Below are positions 1 to 11,213 of a stretch of 64,000 bases of DNA, one piece after another. How positions within the stretch are numbered: the stretch's first letter is position 1; the number at the start of each line of letters is the position of its first letter. A program made the translations under genes and the position numbers. The notes below the pieces were generated by a model that was not told the DNA's origin, made no database searches, and worked only from the letters and a program-made list of their open reading frames with translations. Location of the stretch: positions 558,001 through 622,000 of the forward strand of contig OZ287706.1 in the NCBI GenBank assembly GCA_965649825.1. Direction: 5' to 3'. The stretch comes from Penicillus capitatus. Its lineage: Eukaryota; Chlorophyta.

Positions 1-9
1 GCTGTTCAA

Positions 10-1476
10 ATGTCTGACACTCAAGACGATTGTACGGGTCAGATCACGACCGCCACTTCTGCACCAAAGACGCTCCTTTGCTCGCATCTCATACAGGAGA
101 ACAGCAATGAACCCGTCGCCTGTCTGCGATATAATGGCACCGCTCCAGAGTTTTATCATCTGTTTGCCGCCGCCGGCGGCCGTCAGGTGGGAAGAATCAG
201 CTGAAGGCGAAGTCATGTTGTGATCTGTGGGTTAATCAGGTTACGGTGTACGATGATGCTCACCTCGGCGGGTATCTTCGAGTGGTCATGCAGTTATTGA
301 ATGTCGAGACGACAGAGACGAAGGGAGGGGTAAGAACAGAAGCCGTAGCTGTACGTACGTACCACGTGCTCGTCATAGGGACTGCATTGCTGCGCGTGGC
401 TTTTGGAAACGGAGACGAATTTCGCCTATCTGGTCCCTTGACCAGTCTATGGTCTTTCTATGTGAAGCTTGTGTTAGGCAGTTGCCGGCGAAGATCCCAA
501 CATCACGATCATCAGTCTGGCCGATTCCGCCGTCGTATCTCTGCTGAGAGGTATGGTTGACAAGAGAGCGCGCAGAATGTGTTTCTTCGATGGCAGGCCA
601 CGAAGATGAAGTCGTAGCCTTGGAAGCAGCCCCAGTTTACGGCGGCCGATGTCTCGTCGCCTCTCTCGATGTCTGCGGCGTTCTGAAGATTTGGGATGTG
701 TTTCAGAGCAGATGTCTTTACACCATGGCTTCAGATATACGCACCATGGTAGATGTTCGTCACCCTCTGTCGATCCACCTTCCGAATGTCTGCTGTGAAG
801 ATTTATCATCGAGAGAAACAGAGCATCATTGCCAGCAGTCAGAATTCGGTGTTGTGCTTGGAGCTGCAACAAGAAACGACGTCATCTGATGATCTCGCTG
901 TCCGTACATCGACTCTGCCGTTGCCCGGGGAACTGCAGTCAGAGATGAACGGCTCAGAGATCAATGCCTTTCACCATGTCTCAAGTCGGCTGACTTCTGG
1001 TAAACCTATACAGGCTGAGAGATGCTTCTGGTTGTTCAGTGAATGTTCTGGCGATATGCTTGAACAATGGCACGGTACATCTCCTGAAGTATGATGATAG
1101 TGGTCGCACACATGTTCATGTCACGATTGACCAACAGAAAAGCGTGTCATGGGCGACGACGCGTTTGGGGGACGTTTTGTGTCTCGGTTTGCCAAAACAA
1201 GAAGATTCGAACAACACCGACGTGTGGGCTGCTTTAGGCAGCGATGATGGAGCGGTGAAGATTTATGATGTGACCTGTGGAGAGGAAATCGCATGCCTCG
1301 AAGTGCCTCAGCGGCTGAAGGGCGTTGTCCATGCGTGTGCACTGTCAGCCGATCACATGACAGTTCTGGTCGCTGTCTCGACTGGTTACATATGTCGCTT
1401 TGAGTACCAAATGCACAGAAATCAGACGCAAGCGACAAATCTGGAAAGAGCACCTCAGACGACTCTCTCCTCATGA
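10..1476 (+). CDS. WD40-repeat protein, seven exons
   Basis: Predicted beta-propeller scaffold of about 393 residues. Exons are 10-186, 240-329, 379-432, 478-550, 597-748, 801-999 and 1040-1476; introns are 40-53 nt and phases agree throughout. WD-type strands are visible: an AVAG core in exon 4, GHEDEV followed by VLKIWDV in exon 5, and GAVKIYD in exon 7. The first Met at 10 may not be the true start because the frame is open to the window edge. The opening blades resemble the EED/ESC type (an HCCAWL strand followed by AVAG), but the EED signature around TRDIH is absent, so I call it only a WD40 protein. Such proteins assemble complexes; the partner is unknown. Confidence 0.72.
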
Positions 1477-1942
1477 GTATCGAGCGATATGCATGTCGAA
1501 GAAGCCGTACTCGTCTAGTCAATACCTGGTACACTTGACCTAACGTGCAGATCTCTCCACTTCGAAGCACGGGCGGCTACATGTGCCACTCTAGATGGAC
1601 GAATCCATCCGTTTTTGCATAGTGTTTTCTGATGCGCGTCTGCTGGTAGACACAACGTGGTCGACTGATAGCACCTCTGATCTGTAAGTGATGTGTCCCT
1701 TCGATTGACCCCAATGACGACATCTCTCTTTACGGTGTTGTTGCTTCGCTGCCAGATGCACACGTAAAGCCATTTGTCCGGCCGATGCTTCGGATAGGGC
1801 TGTCATTTTTGGCAGTGAATCAATGTGGGCCGTCCTAGTGCCGCCGTCGTACAATGTCTTGACCACTTTAGCCTCTCATTCACATCGCTATTTGCTTTGT
1901 TCCAGACGTGCGCGTCTGGGAAGTGTCGCTTTTGACATTGAC
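1477..1942. other. intergenic, no gene seen
   Basis: Between the WD40 gene and a small secreted protein. Only short overlapping frames; probably 3' and 5' untranslated sequence. Confidence 0.5.
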
Positions 1943-2356
1943 ATGTGGAAACCTCTGCTGTTCCCCGTTCTCCTTCTATGGACCGTGGCGTCCGTCCGTT
2001 CACAATCCCTCTGTCTGAAGTCGACCGTCGTGCTGGACAGAAGCGAATGGGGCGTTCCGGAGTACTACATCAAATGCGACAACGGTGTCTACCTGGCTTT
2101 ATCGGCGTCAAAAGACCGGCGAGTGATTTACGATCCGCCTCTCTGTCTGGAAGGCGACATACAAGCAAGCATAAAACTGAAGTGCTCCATCTACGAGAAC
2201 GATGTTTTCTTTGACGACTATCTGGGAAGCTTTGAAATCGCGGACTGGGATACTATGGAAACGGATAAATCTGTGGACGTCACTGTGGAGGACAGCTTCA
2301 TCGTGGAGGTGCAATCCTGCACCTGCGAAGAGCTGCGAAGAAAGAAGACGACTTAG
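1943..2356 (+). CDS. small secreted protein of unknown function
   Basis: 137 residues, single exon. The start at 1943 is chosen over an upstream in-frame ATG at 1823 because it puts a clean signal peptide first (MWKPLLFPVLLLWTVASVRS, cleavage likely after VRS). The mature part has about six cysteines (two in a CTC near the end) and alternating hydrophobic strands with acidic loops, reminiscent of a small beta-sandwich, possibly C2-like (a DDYLGSFEI stretch). No family is recognised. It lies in the same orientation as the flanking genes, about 470 bp after the WD40 gene. Secretion is inferred from the signal peptide only. Confidence 0.55.
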   Translation: MWKPLLFPVLLLWTVASVRSQSLCLKSTVVLDRSEWGVPEYYIKCDNGVYLALSASKDRRVIYDPPLCLEGDIQASIKLKCSIYENDVFFDDYLGSFEIADWDTMETDKSVDVTVEDSFIVEVQSCTCEELRRKKTT

Positions 2357-3204
2357 CAGCAACTGGCTGCCTGTCGAGAAGGAAACACTTATGAATCGCT
2401 ATTCGCTTTGTGATTTTGGTTCCCGGCGTCAGATTCACAGTGTTCAACATTGATGTTGTGGGATTCGGAAGGATGATATGTTGCAAGGAGGTATCCTCTC
2501 ACAAACTGTCGCCTTTCGTTGCTGCTTTCTCTTATCGAACACGGGTCTGCGTATTTGCTAAACGAAGGAGTGAACTTTACTCGATGGAGTTCGAGCTCTC
2601 GCACAGCTGGCGACGAGCATAGTGCGTTTGGGTCGTGCATGAGATGAGCACCGACTGCGTCCCTTATCAACTGATTGGCCTGTCCGTTCCTGCGCACAGT
2701 GTCTCGAAGATGCAAGAGGCGCGACCGTCGATACCAGAATACCGTCTTGCACAGTAACCTCTTTCGCCCAGCCCATCACTTTCCATGCCCGTGGGCGGTC
2801 GCCTGTTCGATGATCGGTGTGCATGAGATTGTCAGGAGTGAAAAGCGAAAGAGTGGCGAGTAGCAGGTACGGCTACTTCAACGGACTGCTGTTCTCCTAA
2901 CCTTTTTTATCTTGTACAACAAGCAGACGAATCGTCATATGTGTCCTACCGCGCCATCGACCATCTTTACCAGCGGTCGCTGGATGCACGGAGACTTTTC
3001 AAACGGCTTCCCGAGGCGAGGAAAGAAGATCGATACCCGAATCGGCACAGTTTTGCGACAGGGAGGAATTCTCTGGGTCCGAACAACAAGCTCAAAATAG
3101 AACCAGACTTTGAAGAGCTTCTCATGTGATCGGCGTAATCGACTACATTCTGACTTTGACGCAGCCTGTTCGCACAGCCGCGTTTAGACAGTAGACTGCG
3201 GTGT
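2357..3204. other. intergenic, no gene seen
   Basis: About 850 bp with only short overlapping frames on both strands; no convincing exon, repeat or RNA gene. Confidence 0.5.
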
Positions 3205-5458
3205 ATGGCGAAAATGGGCTTAACGCTCACAACGCTCCTTCTTTGCTTGTTGCTTTCTGCGCCCTGCCTCTCGTTCGCCCGCTCAGGTGTCAGCGCCGTC
3301 AGCAAGATAGATGCCTTCCGACCCGATGATGGTCTGTGGATTTTAGACTCCGGTGGACGCCGCGACTTGACGTCTCCCCTCGGCTTGGGAGCCCGGAAGG
3401 CCCTGTCCTTGACACACGGCTCGGGGCGAGATGCGAATACATTATGTCCTATACTGGAGGGCGCGAAAGGCAGATTCCCTTACCTCTGCAGTCTTCGCAT
3501 GCCCGGGAGCGGAAATCACGTCTGCGGCGCCACGCTTGTTGGCAACCGATGGGTCATGACGGCGGCGCACTGCATCGATCCAACCTACCCAAATTCGGTC
3601 GGCTGCTATCCAGTCATCCACTGCGACATTGACCAGATCGACGCCATATCCGACGAGAAAGTAACACAAGCACCGACGAGGCACAAGATGGTGACCCCAT
3701 TGTATTGGCCTCCCGTTGTAGACGTTCACTGTCGAAGAGGCCTACATCCACCCTGCATGGACAGGGAAAATCTCAGGGGGATCCGACATCGCCGTCCTCA
3801 AGCTCGACAAAGAAGCAGACGTGGAAATGCCACGACTCTTCCGAGACGGGATGTACTACGGCACAGAGACTCAGATGGTGACGCCCGGATGGGGTGTTGG
3901 GAAACAGCATAGGCAGTGTGGCATCCAAAGCAATATCCCTCTCCGCTGGGTCGCCAACAATCAATGCCCGAAGCAGTTGCAGATCGTCCCTAAGAACAGC
4001 TGGCTCTGTTTCTGTGAAGGCAAGAAAAAGGACAGAACAGGTACAGGACAGAATTCTGTGCATCTGATGGTATGGACGTCTGCGTCGTTTTAGGTCTAGA
4101 GGGAGCTCCCCTTGTTATGGCTGATTGGCCTTATGATGATCTGGGCAAGGGATACCCATCAGAGGATCTGATTGTCGGTGTCATGTCATTTGATCCCCCT
4201 TACCCAGTCTGCGGCCAGTGCTCCATTCATACCAGTGTGTCCTATTACAGAGACTGGATAACGAAAACGATGGCAGAATCGATTTCGCCGACCAAGTGTT
4301 TGCCGAAGCCCAAGATGACGCCCTTCTCAACAGAACACGATGAAGGCTGCGAGCCGCCTTACGAGGTAGATTCCATCCGTCCCTTACCATCGTGTTGCCC
4401 GATCTTCGACTGAATTCGATCGATCACTCTACGACGGCGATGCCGATTTCATGCACCTCGTGCGTTTCTGATGCTCGACTGCACTCGTGCTTTGTTTGCA
4501 GTTTTGCGAGACGCCTAAGGATGTCCCCGCCGTGTGGAAACCAATAACGATCCCGACGTTCACATGTGATACTTCCAAACCACGGGAAGCGTGCGGTACG
4601 TGCGCCCACCTGCGTCTAGCGCCTTCGCATTTGCTTGTGATTCCAGGAGACCCCGGTGTCGATGGACAGACCTGTCTTAGCCTTGACTGCTGCTGGAGTC
4701 CCTTGGAAGAAGATTCGACAGAGGCGTGGTGCTTTAAACCGACACCAGGGGCGGAATCGACGACGTCTCCGACGCTCTCGAGCGAAGGCTTCTCCTGCAA
4801 TCCTCAGGCAACCTTCCTCAACGCTTGTGGTAAACGATCTGTTCGAAGCCTTGCTCGCGTTCAAAGAGTTTCCAGGAGACTCTGGGTTCCAGAAAGAGCA
4901 GTGTGAGGCCAAGGGCTGTTGCTGGTCGGAGCGTAAAGATGGCAAACCGCAGTGCTTCTTCAAGAACGCCGGATTTAAGTACTGCGCTGAACAACTCTAT
5001 CGAAGCCCCTGTGGTAGGTATTCTGGCGGCGGCGTTCCTCGACGGTGATGTTTTCTGTGGGATCGGACAGGCAACAAAGACACTACTAAGGCTGAATGCG
5101 ACTCGCGTGGCTGCTGCTGGAACAAAATGGATAACGGTCCAAGTTGCTTCCACAAGAACTCGAATATGGAACAGTTCTTCTGCCGAGTCCCCGGCATGTT
5201 CCGCAAACCGTGCGGTGAGCTCGCTCCCTTACTGACGCACAGTATGAGATATGGCGGCGTTAAGGTGGTGTAGGGAACGAGGTTTCGAACAAACAGGCTT
5301 GTGAAACGTCGAAATGCTGCTGGTGGCCGCTGGCAGATGGCGTCTCGGGTCCATGGTGCTACAAACCGTCGATCTCGATTCCTCCTGCAAACACGAATAC
5401 ACTCCCTCGCTATCCAGGTGAGACAACGGACAGCTGCGTCGAACGACGCTTCAAGTGA
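3205..5458 (+). CDS. secreted trypsin-fold pseudoprotease with four trefoil domains
   Basis: Eight exons: 3205-3660, 3722-4040, 4094-4365, 4502-4595, 4647-4829, 4876-5013, 5071-5214, 5274-5458; about 596 residues. Residues 1-25 are a signal peptide. A chymotrypsin-fold (S1) domain follows with MTAAHC (His about 121) and GSDIAVLKL (Asp about 174), but the segment that should read GDSGGPL reads GLEGAPL, so the nucleophile serine is glutamate (about 261). A Pro/Thr-rich linker leads to four P-type trefoil domains, each with the CG...C...CCW...C(F/Y) pattern. Every trefoil is split by a phase-1 intron in the same CG glycine codon. Introns are 46-61 nt except 4366-4501 (136 nt), the weakest join in the model. 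Trefoils bind mucins or carbohydrates in known proteins; a non-catalytic binding or matrix role is inferred. Confidence 0.75.
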
Positions 5459-6109
5459 AGAAGGCGCAAGCTCATCGTTCTGTGCAGTCGTGGTGTAGGG
5501 AGTGGCATTTGACAGAGCGGCGGCGGACGCAACGAAAACGCACCGCCGCCGCAGTGCCTGCTCACATTGTCTCGTTTTTTGTCGTTGAAGATTCCGTTTA
5601 TGAGGAGTGCGTGCTCCTAGAGGCTGGAGAGAACTGTGTGTGGAACATTTCGCATGCAGAAACGTTTTTTGAGCTTTGTCACGGAGCAAGAAGTTGGGTA
5701 CAGATTTCAAGATGCTATATGCACTCCTTCGGGTCAGTAGCGTACATGCTGTTGTTACTCTGAGTTGGTCGTTTTACACGATCCAGACTGTCTACAGCTT
5801 TTTTCGTTTCTGTCGTCCCCTTCAATTGCTCCACGCCGCCGTCAACCTCATAGAGAGTGCCTCTCGTGATATCTGAACTCACGCAAAGCGAGTCTCCCGC
5901 TTCTAACCGTGGCAGAAACGACTGTTGCCGGTATCGAGGTTAAGGGCGACAGTCGGTCTTCCGTGTGTGGTGGGTAACGAAAATGACAAATAGCCAATTC
6001 GCAGAAACGAAGAGAGAGATGAACGAAGTGACCGAAAGGGTTTGTGCGTCGACTGCAGACCATGAGACATGCTTCGGAACGATGTGTTTTTGAACGGCAG
6101 TTACTTCGT
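5459..6109. other. intergenic, no gene seen
   Basis: 650 bp between the trefoil gene and the inverted-repeat arm. Overlapping frames on both strands, none with a recognisable domain. Confidence 0.5.
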
Positions 6110-7438
6110 GACTGGAGAGATGCTGATTGAAACCTCTCACTTCTGTTTCGACATCTGAAGGCGGAGCAGCCAGTGTCGAAGGCGAGGACCGATAGCAGGG
6201 ATGGCTGACCGATCCATTGCCTTTCGAAGTATCGAATAACCTCTTCCGTAAAGACACATTCTCCAGCAGTTGAGTAACCTATCGCATCAGGACGCGCCTG
6301 TCGCAAAGAGAACTTGTCGATGAGAGACCAATTACCAGTGAGGTGCTACAAACTTGTCCGCCTCAACTAACATGTCAAAAGAAAATGCAATTCATGCTCT
6401 TCGGAGGGAGGAAGATCCAACTAGAAGGGCAGCCGGATTAGAACATGTAGAGAGAGTTTTCTTCCTCGGACCACACTTAATGCTTCCGGCGGAGTTCGAA
6501 TGTGGTTTCTGTCGCAGGCCACGTCTCACAGAACAGCGAATTGTTGAATGCCTATGTTTTAAGCAGTCGTCTTTGTGGCATTTTCGGCTACTCACGCGCC
6601 CATCGAGCGTCAACTTCCACAAGCCAACTTATACTAAACGGGATAGAAGCAGTCATAGCATTCATCGGCAACCAAATTAACTTGGCTGGCAGCAAAGAGT
6701 TTTCTGCATTACCCACAACACCTTGCAGCAGATAGAGGCTCCTAGTTTGCGTCCTGTCTACAAAGACGTGTGAGCAAGTTATGTACTGTCCCAGGACTGC
6801 AAACGAATGATCAGCCAACACCGTCTGAAAGAAGAGGATTCATTTTGCAACGAAACAGCAAACCCCCTTCGAGATTTACACTCTGCAACTCGGGAAGAAG
6901 CAACGACGAGGACTTAAAGCACTGACGTAGAGATTCTGGAGCGCTGAATGACATGTGTGTATGCTAGCACACCTGTAAACACAGAGCAGAGCTTGCTGTC
7001 GATAGAGAACCACGGTTCACGTTGCGCGACGGCGGCGCACGCGACGGATACGAAAGCAATTCTTTAAAACTCTGTTTTCGGCGACAAAAAGAATCAAAGG
7101 GCAAGAGGACAAAAGTTTTTGTCCGGGCGGTGACTCCATCGTCGGCCCCCGAACTGGCTCGACGTTGTCCTTTCCCCGCCGTAACCCATCCAACTCGGCG
7201 CGGGCTCGCCAGACACATCCGGGTCAACTCTGATGGGACTACCCTCCTCTGTGTCCGGCGCAGGAATCGAACCCCCGCGGTCGTACTTCTCGAACTGGCC
7301 AACTGCACCATCCGCATACGGGTCGATCCCCACGGTCGAAAAGTTGCCGACCCCATCGTATGCCCGCCCGTGACGACTTCGCTGACGACTCTTGTCGACG
7401 ATTTTGGTTGCACCTGTTTGCGAAGCTGTCACCTAAGC
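6110..7438 (-). repeat. inverted-repeat arm A (family copy A)
   Basis: Matches 36785-38198 in the opposite orientation at high identity over its whole length. Its right part is shared with two other partial copies at about 28 kb and 51 kb. Arm B is about 85 bp longer, owing to an extra AGTCGT-rich stretch. The element is drawn minus because the conserved core frame reads on the minus strand. A 108-codon frame at 6354-6680 is also kept in arm B (37535-37954) but has no known domain. No terminal repeats or target duplication were found. Confidence 0.8.
7094..7357 (-). other. conserved 88-codon core of repeat family, copy A
   Basis: Open frame ending in TGA at 7094-7096. It is almost identical to three other copies, while the surrounding repeat sequence has diverged much more. 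Against copy C it differs at a synonymous Phe codon, a synonymous Leu codon and one His-to-Arg change. The peptide is Gly/Pro/Asp-rich and starts near GVGNFSTVGIDPYADG. No known domain. It may be coding or a structured RNA; see findings. Confidence 0.5.
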
Positions 7439-8941
7439 AGGCTGTTGCTGAGAGTTTCGTCCTACTGCACTGCGTCCACAGGCACTTCCACGTTGACCTG
7501 AATGGATAAACTCTACTAGCTCTTCGTTGCACGGTCAATTTGACTGAAATTTGAACGATATCCTTGCCCATCGGTTGACGGAGCTTGTTGATTGAGCCTG
7601 TTATCCGCTTCTGATAGTCAAGAACAGCCTTCTAATAAAAGCTTCAATCACCCGTAAACTCTTCAACCCACTCTGGCATGCACCTCGACAGCTCGTGGCC
7701 TTCCTGTCAGACGTCGCACAAAGGTGGAAGTAACGAGGAAGACGCTGGGGATAACGACTGGTTGCTTTTATTAAACATTGAATCTGTCCTAAACCACTCT
7801 TCCGATGTTCGACTTAAAAGGGATGTAATCCACGCCAGTTGTATACATCCAGCGTATGGAGATAGTAGACGAATGGAGAAAAGCAACTGCGGCGAGAAGT
7901 AACAAACGGTAAGTACCGCGGATGCGAGGGCTATTGCGTTTTCTCGTCTCTTGTGGTCTCCCCCGAGTTAATAAACTTTTCAAATCGCGTGTCTCTCGTA
8001 AACGACGATATGATTCCACTCGGCGTCGTCGCGTTGTCTATGTACAAAGAGACGCCTCTGTTCCGACGCCGAAGCAAGAAAGAAATCTGTTGATACGAAA
8101 CTCGACCAGCCGTACGTTTGCGCACACCTCGCAAACGCAACGTTCGCTGCCGGAACCGCAGCGCCGACGGCATGTGCCAGGTCGTCATGCGCTCAGAATC
8201 ACGAGAACACAACCGCGCCTCGCAGACGGACACGTTGAGACCAGAACATCCGAATTCCTCATATGCATGCACCACCGCACCCCGTTTTTCCTCGAGCGTG
8301 CGCAGCGAGACGGCGAACTTTGCAAGCTGGCAGGCAACCCTTTTACGGCACGGTATTCTGCGAGATAGCTTGTCTGAGGCTGCGGCAGAATGCCGTTGTG
8401 CTTCTAAGACGCGTCGACGATAAAAAATCAACTCCAGAGGCGAACCCGCGGCGCAGACGGCAATGAAGAAACAGACAGATGCTGACGTTGTTTCCGTGTC
8501 GGGTGGCAACCTTCGCGCCACTGCTCAACAAAGAAGCCGGACAAGTCACCGCGACGAATCGCGTTGCGTCGGTATTCGCCCTTTCTTCTCGCCTGCTGAC
8601 GCACTGGACGATTTCCGCTGCGGAGCGTCTCTACTTTTAGCGAAAAGACGTCCGTTCTGAGCGCGGATTGACACAGATGGGGTCTTCTGCTACGAAGACA
8701 CCGTCACTGTTGACACAGACAGATTCCTCTAAGAGGACGCCTGGCTGCCAAAATCGGCAAACGCGAGTTCGGAACAGCGTGGCGGGCAGTACTCGGGCGC
8801 ATATAAAAGCGCATGCCGACCCAGTCTGGACAGTGAACGTATTTACCTGAGTTCGATATTTCTAGTTCTTGTCTGCCCAGTCTGTTCGTCGTTTTTGTGT
8901 GGTCAGAGAAGCGTCCGTCAGAACAGCGATTCCAAGTCAAA
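7439..8941. other. intergenic; upstream region of alanine-rich gene
   Basis: 1.5 kb. A 197-codon minus frame (7931-8521) has no recognisable domain, is Arg-rich and is likely chance. The only signal I trust is the TATA box at 8802. Confidence 0.5.
8802..8808 (+). promoter_or_regulatory. TATA box of alanine-rich secreted protein gene
   Basis: TATAAAA, 140 bp before the ATG at 8942. The paralogue on the other strand has TATAAAT 141 bp before its ATG, so the spacing is conserved. Confidence 0.65.
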
Positions 8942-9952
8942 ATGCATTCGAAAGCCGTCGCGGTTCTCTGCTTGTTGTTGTCGATTCAAGCCTACGCAGT
9001 ACGTTTCTACGTTTTGGAGTGACCGTTTCGACGTCGCGGTTTACAGGCACGGGATTATGCAGTGTTTGTGAGACGGTCCTTGAAACAGAGCGAAGCGAGT
9101 GTCAGCGTCGGTAGGGAGGCCTCTAGTCAACAAGGAGGAAGTGCCGACGGCGGCGCCAGTGCCATAGTGCATCTCGATGGACCCGGCTCCGTCAGTGCTT
9201 CTGCACGTGGAAGTTCCATGAGCGTGATTCGCGTCAGGAGCATGTTTACCAGAGAGACAATCAGAGCCGTCAGAAACGTGATGAACGGCGGAGACGCGCT
9301 TGCCGAGGCCGAAATCAGGGCATCCGCTTACGCTGAGGCCGTCGCCGAAGCCCTCTCCGAGACTGTTGTCGGAATTAGTTCGACTGGACCGGGTGGCAGT
9401 GCCTGCGCGACGGCCGCAGTTGACGCCGAGGCTTCCGCTTCGACGTTCGCACGTGTTCTGATTGAAGTGCGTCGACATGTTCGTTCGTTCTTTTGCTCTG
9501 AGTGTCGTCGTCTGTTCGATAGGTGCTTGCTCGAGCTTCGAATGACATCTCCTTTGCCGACGCAGAGGGCGCCATCGATGCAATGGTTTCTGTGACGGCT
9601 AGTGCATTTGCCGAAGCCGATTCCCAGGCATGCGGTTCTGGCGAATTCAGCGCAACCACGTTCGTCAGCGCTTTGTCGTCGGCCCTCGCGCAGCCGTACA
9701 TCGACGTTTGCGCTCTGGCCTATGCAATGGTGATGCCAGGAGCCGCAGTGGCAGACATCCTTGTCACGGCAAACAACGGCGTCCTGCAAGTGACTACCAC
9801 TACCGACGTCTATCGAAACCCAGTTGTTGGAGGTCCAGGAGACGGTAAGCGTATATAACTTCGATCGCCATTAAGGATTTTTCGATTTTCCTGTAGTTAC
9901 TGCCACTTCAGAAGGCAAAGGTACAGCTAACACCGAAGAAACTGGACGTTAG
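8942..9952 (+). CDS. secreted alanine-rich protein, paralogue 1
   Basis: 284 residues from exons 8942-8998, 9047-9466, 9523-9844, 9897-9952 (introns 48, 56, 52 nt). The first 57-nt exon is exactly the signal peptide (MHSKAVAVLCLLLSIQAYA). The mature chain is dominated by alternating small residues (A-x-A-x, with Ser, Glu, Val), a pattern suited to beta-strands or a solenoid, and has only a few Cys. A paralogue at 43461-44419 has the same four-exon structure and phases, a shared SLKQ motif after the signal peptide and a shared SNDI-F segment at the start of exon 3. No family is recognised; an extracellular structural or surface role is an inference from secretion and composition. Confidence 0.75.
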
Positions 9953-10254
9953 ACGGATCATAGTCTATTCTTCAAGTGATCCACGTTTGAGCGGGTCTCA
10001 GTACTTTCTTTTTTCGTTTCAATGTCAGCCTGATAGGACTCTGCGATATGATAGAGTCATTGTGCGGAGAAAACGTAAACGAGGGATCGACATTATTGCA
10101 GCAATAGCTGGTATTGTCTTTAGTTGTACTCACAAGTTCGTCTCTCTGTTATTGTCGTCATCGATTGATCGTAAGCTGCCAGTATGAGCAGCAAACGAAC
10201 GGCCCTTTAACAGCGCATTTCAGCACCGCTGTGCGTTTTGGCGTCGAGACGACG
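9953..10254. other. intergenic, no gene seen
   Basis: About 300 bp between same-strand genes; only short frames. Confidence 0.45.
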
Positions 10255-11213
10255 ATGCCGCGTCTATTTCGCGTTTTTCACGACCACGATCCCTCTCTCT
10301 TCACTTCATGCAACCAGCTTCGCCAGAAGGCCTAGAAGCAGATTTGCTGACGTAGCCGAGACGAGGCCTTCCAACAACGCCAACCCACCAAGGTGTGATT
10401 GCGATACTGCAGATTCTGCGTTGCGATGCTTCGGCTGCGGCGGCGCCGACGACATCCTCAGAAGGAAACCCCGTTGAGGACTCGCCAGTCCCACGCTTCT
10501 CGGTCGCGGCGACGAAGCAATTGACAAAAGCGACGCGTGCCATGCGATCCTACGGGTGGTTCGAGTTCTGGTGCCAGTTGACACTGGGTGTCACATCCGG
10601 CTTCGTCCTGCTGTTCTCCATCGCTTTCACAGCACAGGTCACTCTTTCTGCAACATGAGATGGAAGAGAATTCGTTGTGTCTGCTCAGGTGGGACCGAGT
10701 CTCTCCCTTTACTTGACGGCAGTGGGCGTCGCTGCGACGTTTATCTCGTGCTTCCAGTTCTTTGCAATGGTGCGTACATCGCGTCGCATGCGCAACTACC
10801 TGGAAGCACCGCCTGGAGTTACCGTCCGGAAGATCTCCAAAGAGATGGTGGGCGTGCGTGACGCGATCCTTCGTCGTTGATCGGCGTCCTGACGTGTTTA
10901 GGTTCTCAATTCCGTCTCGCAATGCCTGGCCACGTCGATCGCTGGTCTCAGTTGCACGATCGTGGCTATGCAGTCCCTCGTAGGACTGCTCTTGGCGAAG
11001 ACGCTGACGAACTCGACGGCCAATCCGTTCGTGGCGACCAGCAATCCGGCCGCGTGGAATCCAGTTCTCGCCATCGACGTCTTCTTGCTGCAGTCTTCGA
11101 CCAACACCATTCTCTCGCACACCATCGGCTCCATGATCTGTCTCTGGCTCCTAGTCAAGTTGCGAAATCGTACGCTGTGGGAGGCCCTGTTCGGTATGGC
11201 CAAGCCAAAGTGA
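10255..11213 (+). CDS. DUF3611-family plastid membrane protein
   Basis: Certain exons are 10395(or earlier)-10637, 10689-10847 and 10902-11213 (introns 51 and 54 nt), giving at least 237 residues. Four hydrophobic segments are visible: WFEFWCQLTLGVTSGFVLLF, SLYLTAVGVAATFISCFQFF, a segment ending in SLVGLLLAK, and one near SMICLWLLVKL. The hallmarks FWCQL, LLAKTL and DVFLLQ-STNT match DUF3611 proteins of cyanobacteria and plastid-bearing eukaryotes. The molecular function of the family is not established. The 5' end is unresolved: a possible first exon starts at the ATG at 10255 with an 83-nt intron (10273-10355), giving a Ser/Arg-rich leader that could be a transit peptide. Confidence 0.75.

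Noticed and set aside
10-1476. Identification as the Polycomb protein EED
   Set aside because: The AVAG strand is suggestive, but the EED-specific blade around the TRDIH segment is missing.
6354-6680. 108-codon frame conserved in both inverted-repeat arms
   Set aside because: Conserved because the arms are near-identical copies; no domain, start context or silent-site bias to support coding.
7931-8521. 197-codon minus-strand frame
   Set aside because: No domain, biased Arg content, overlaps an equally open plus frame and has no splice partners.
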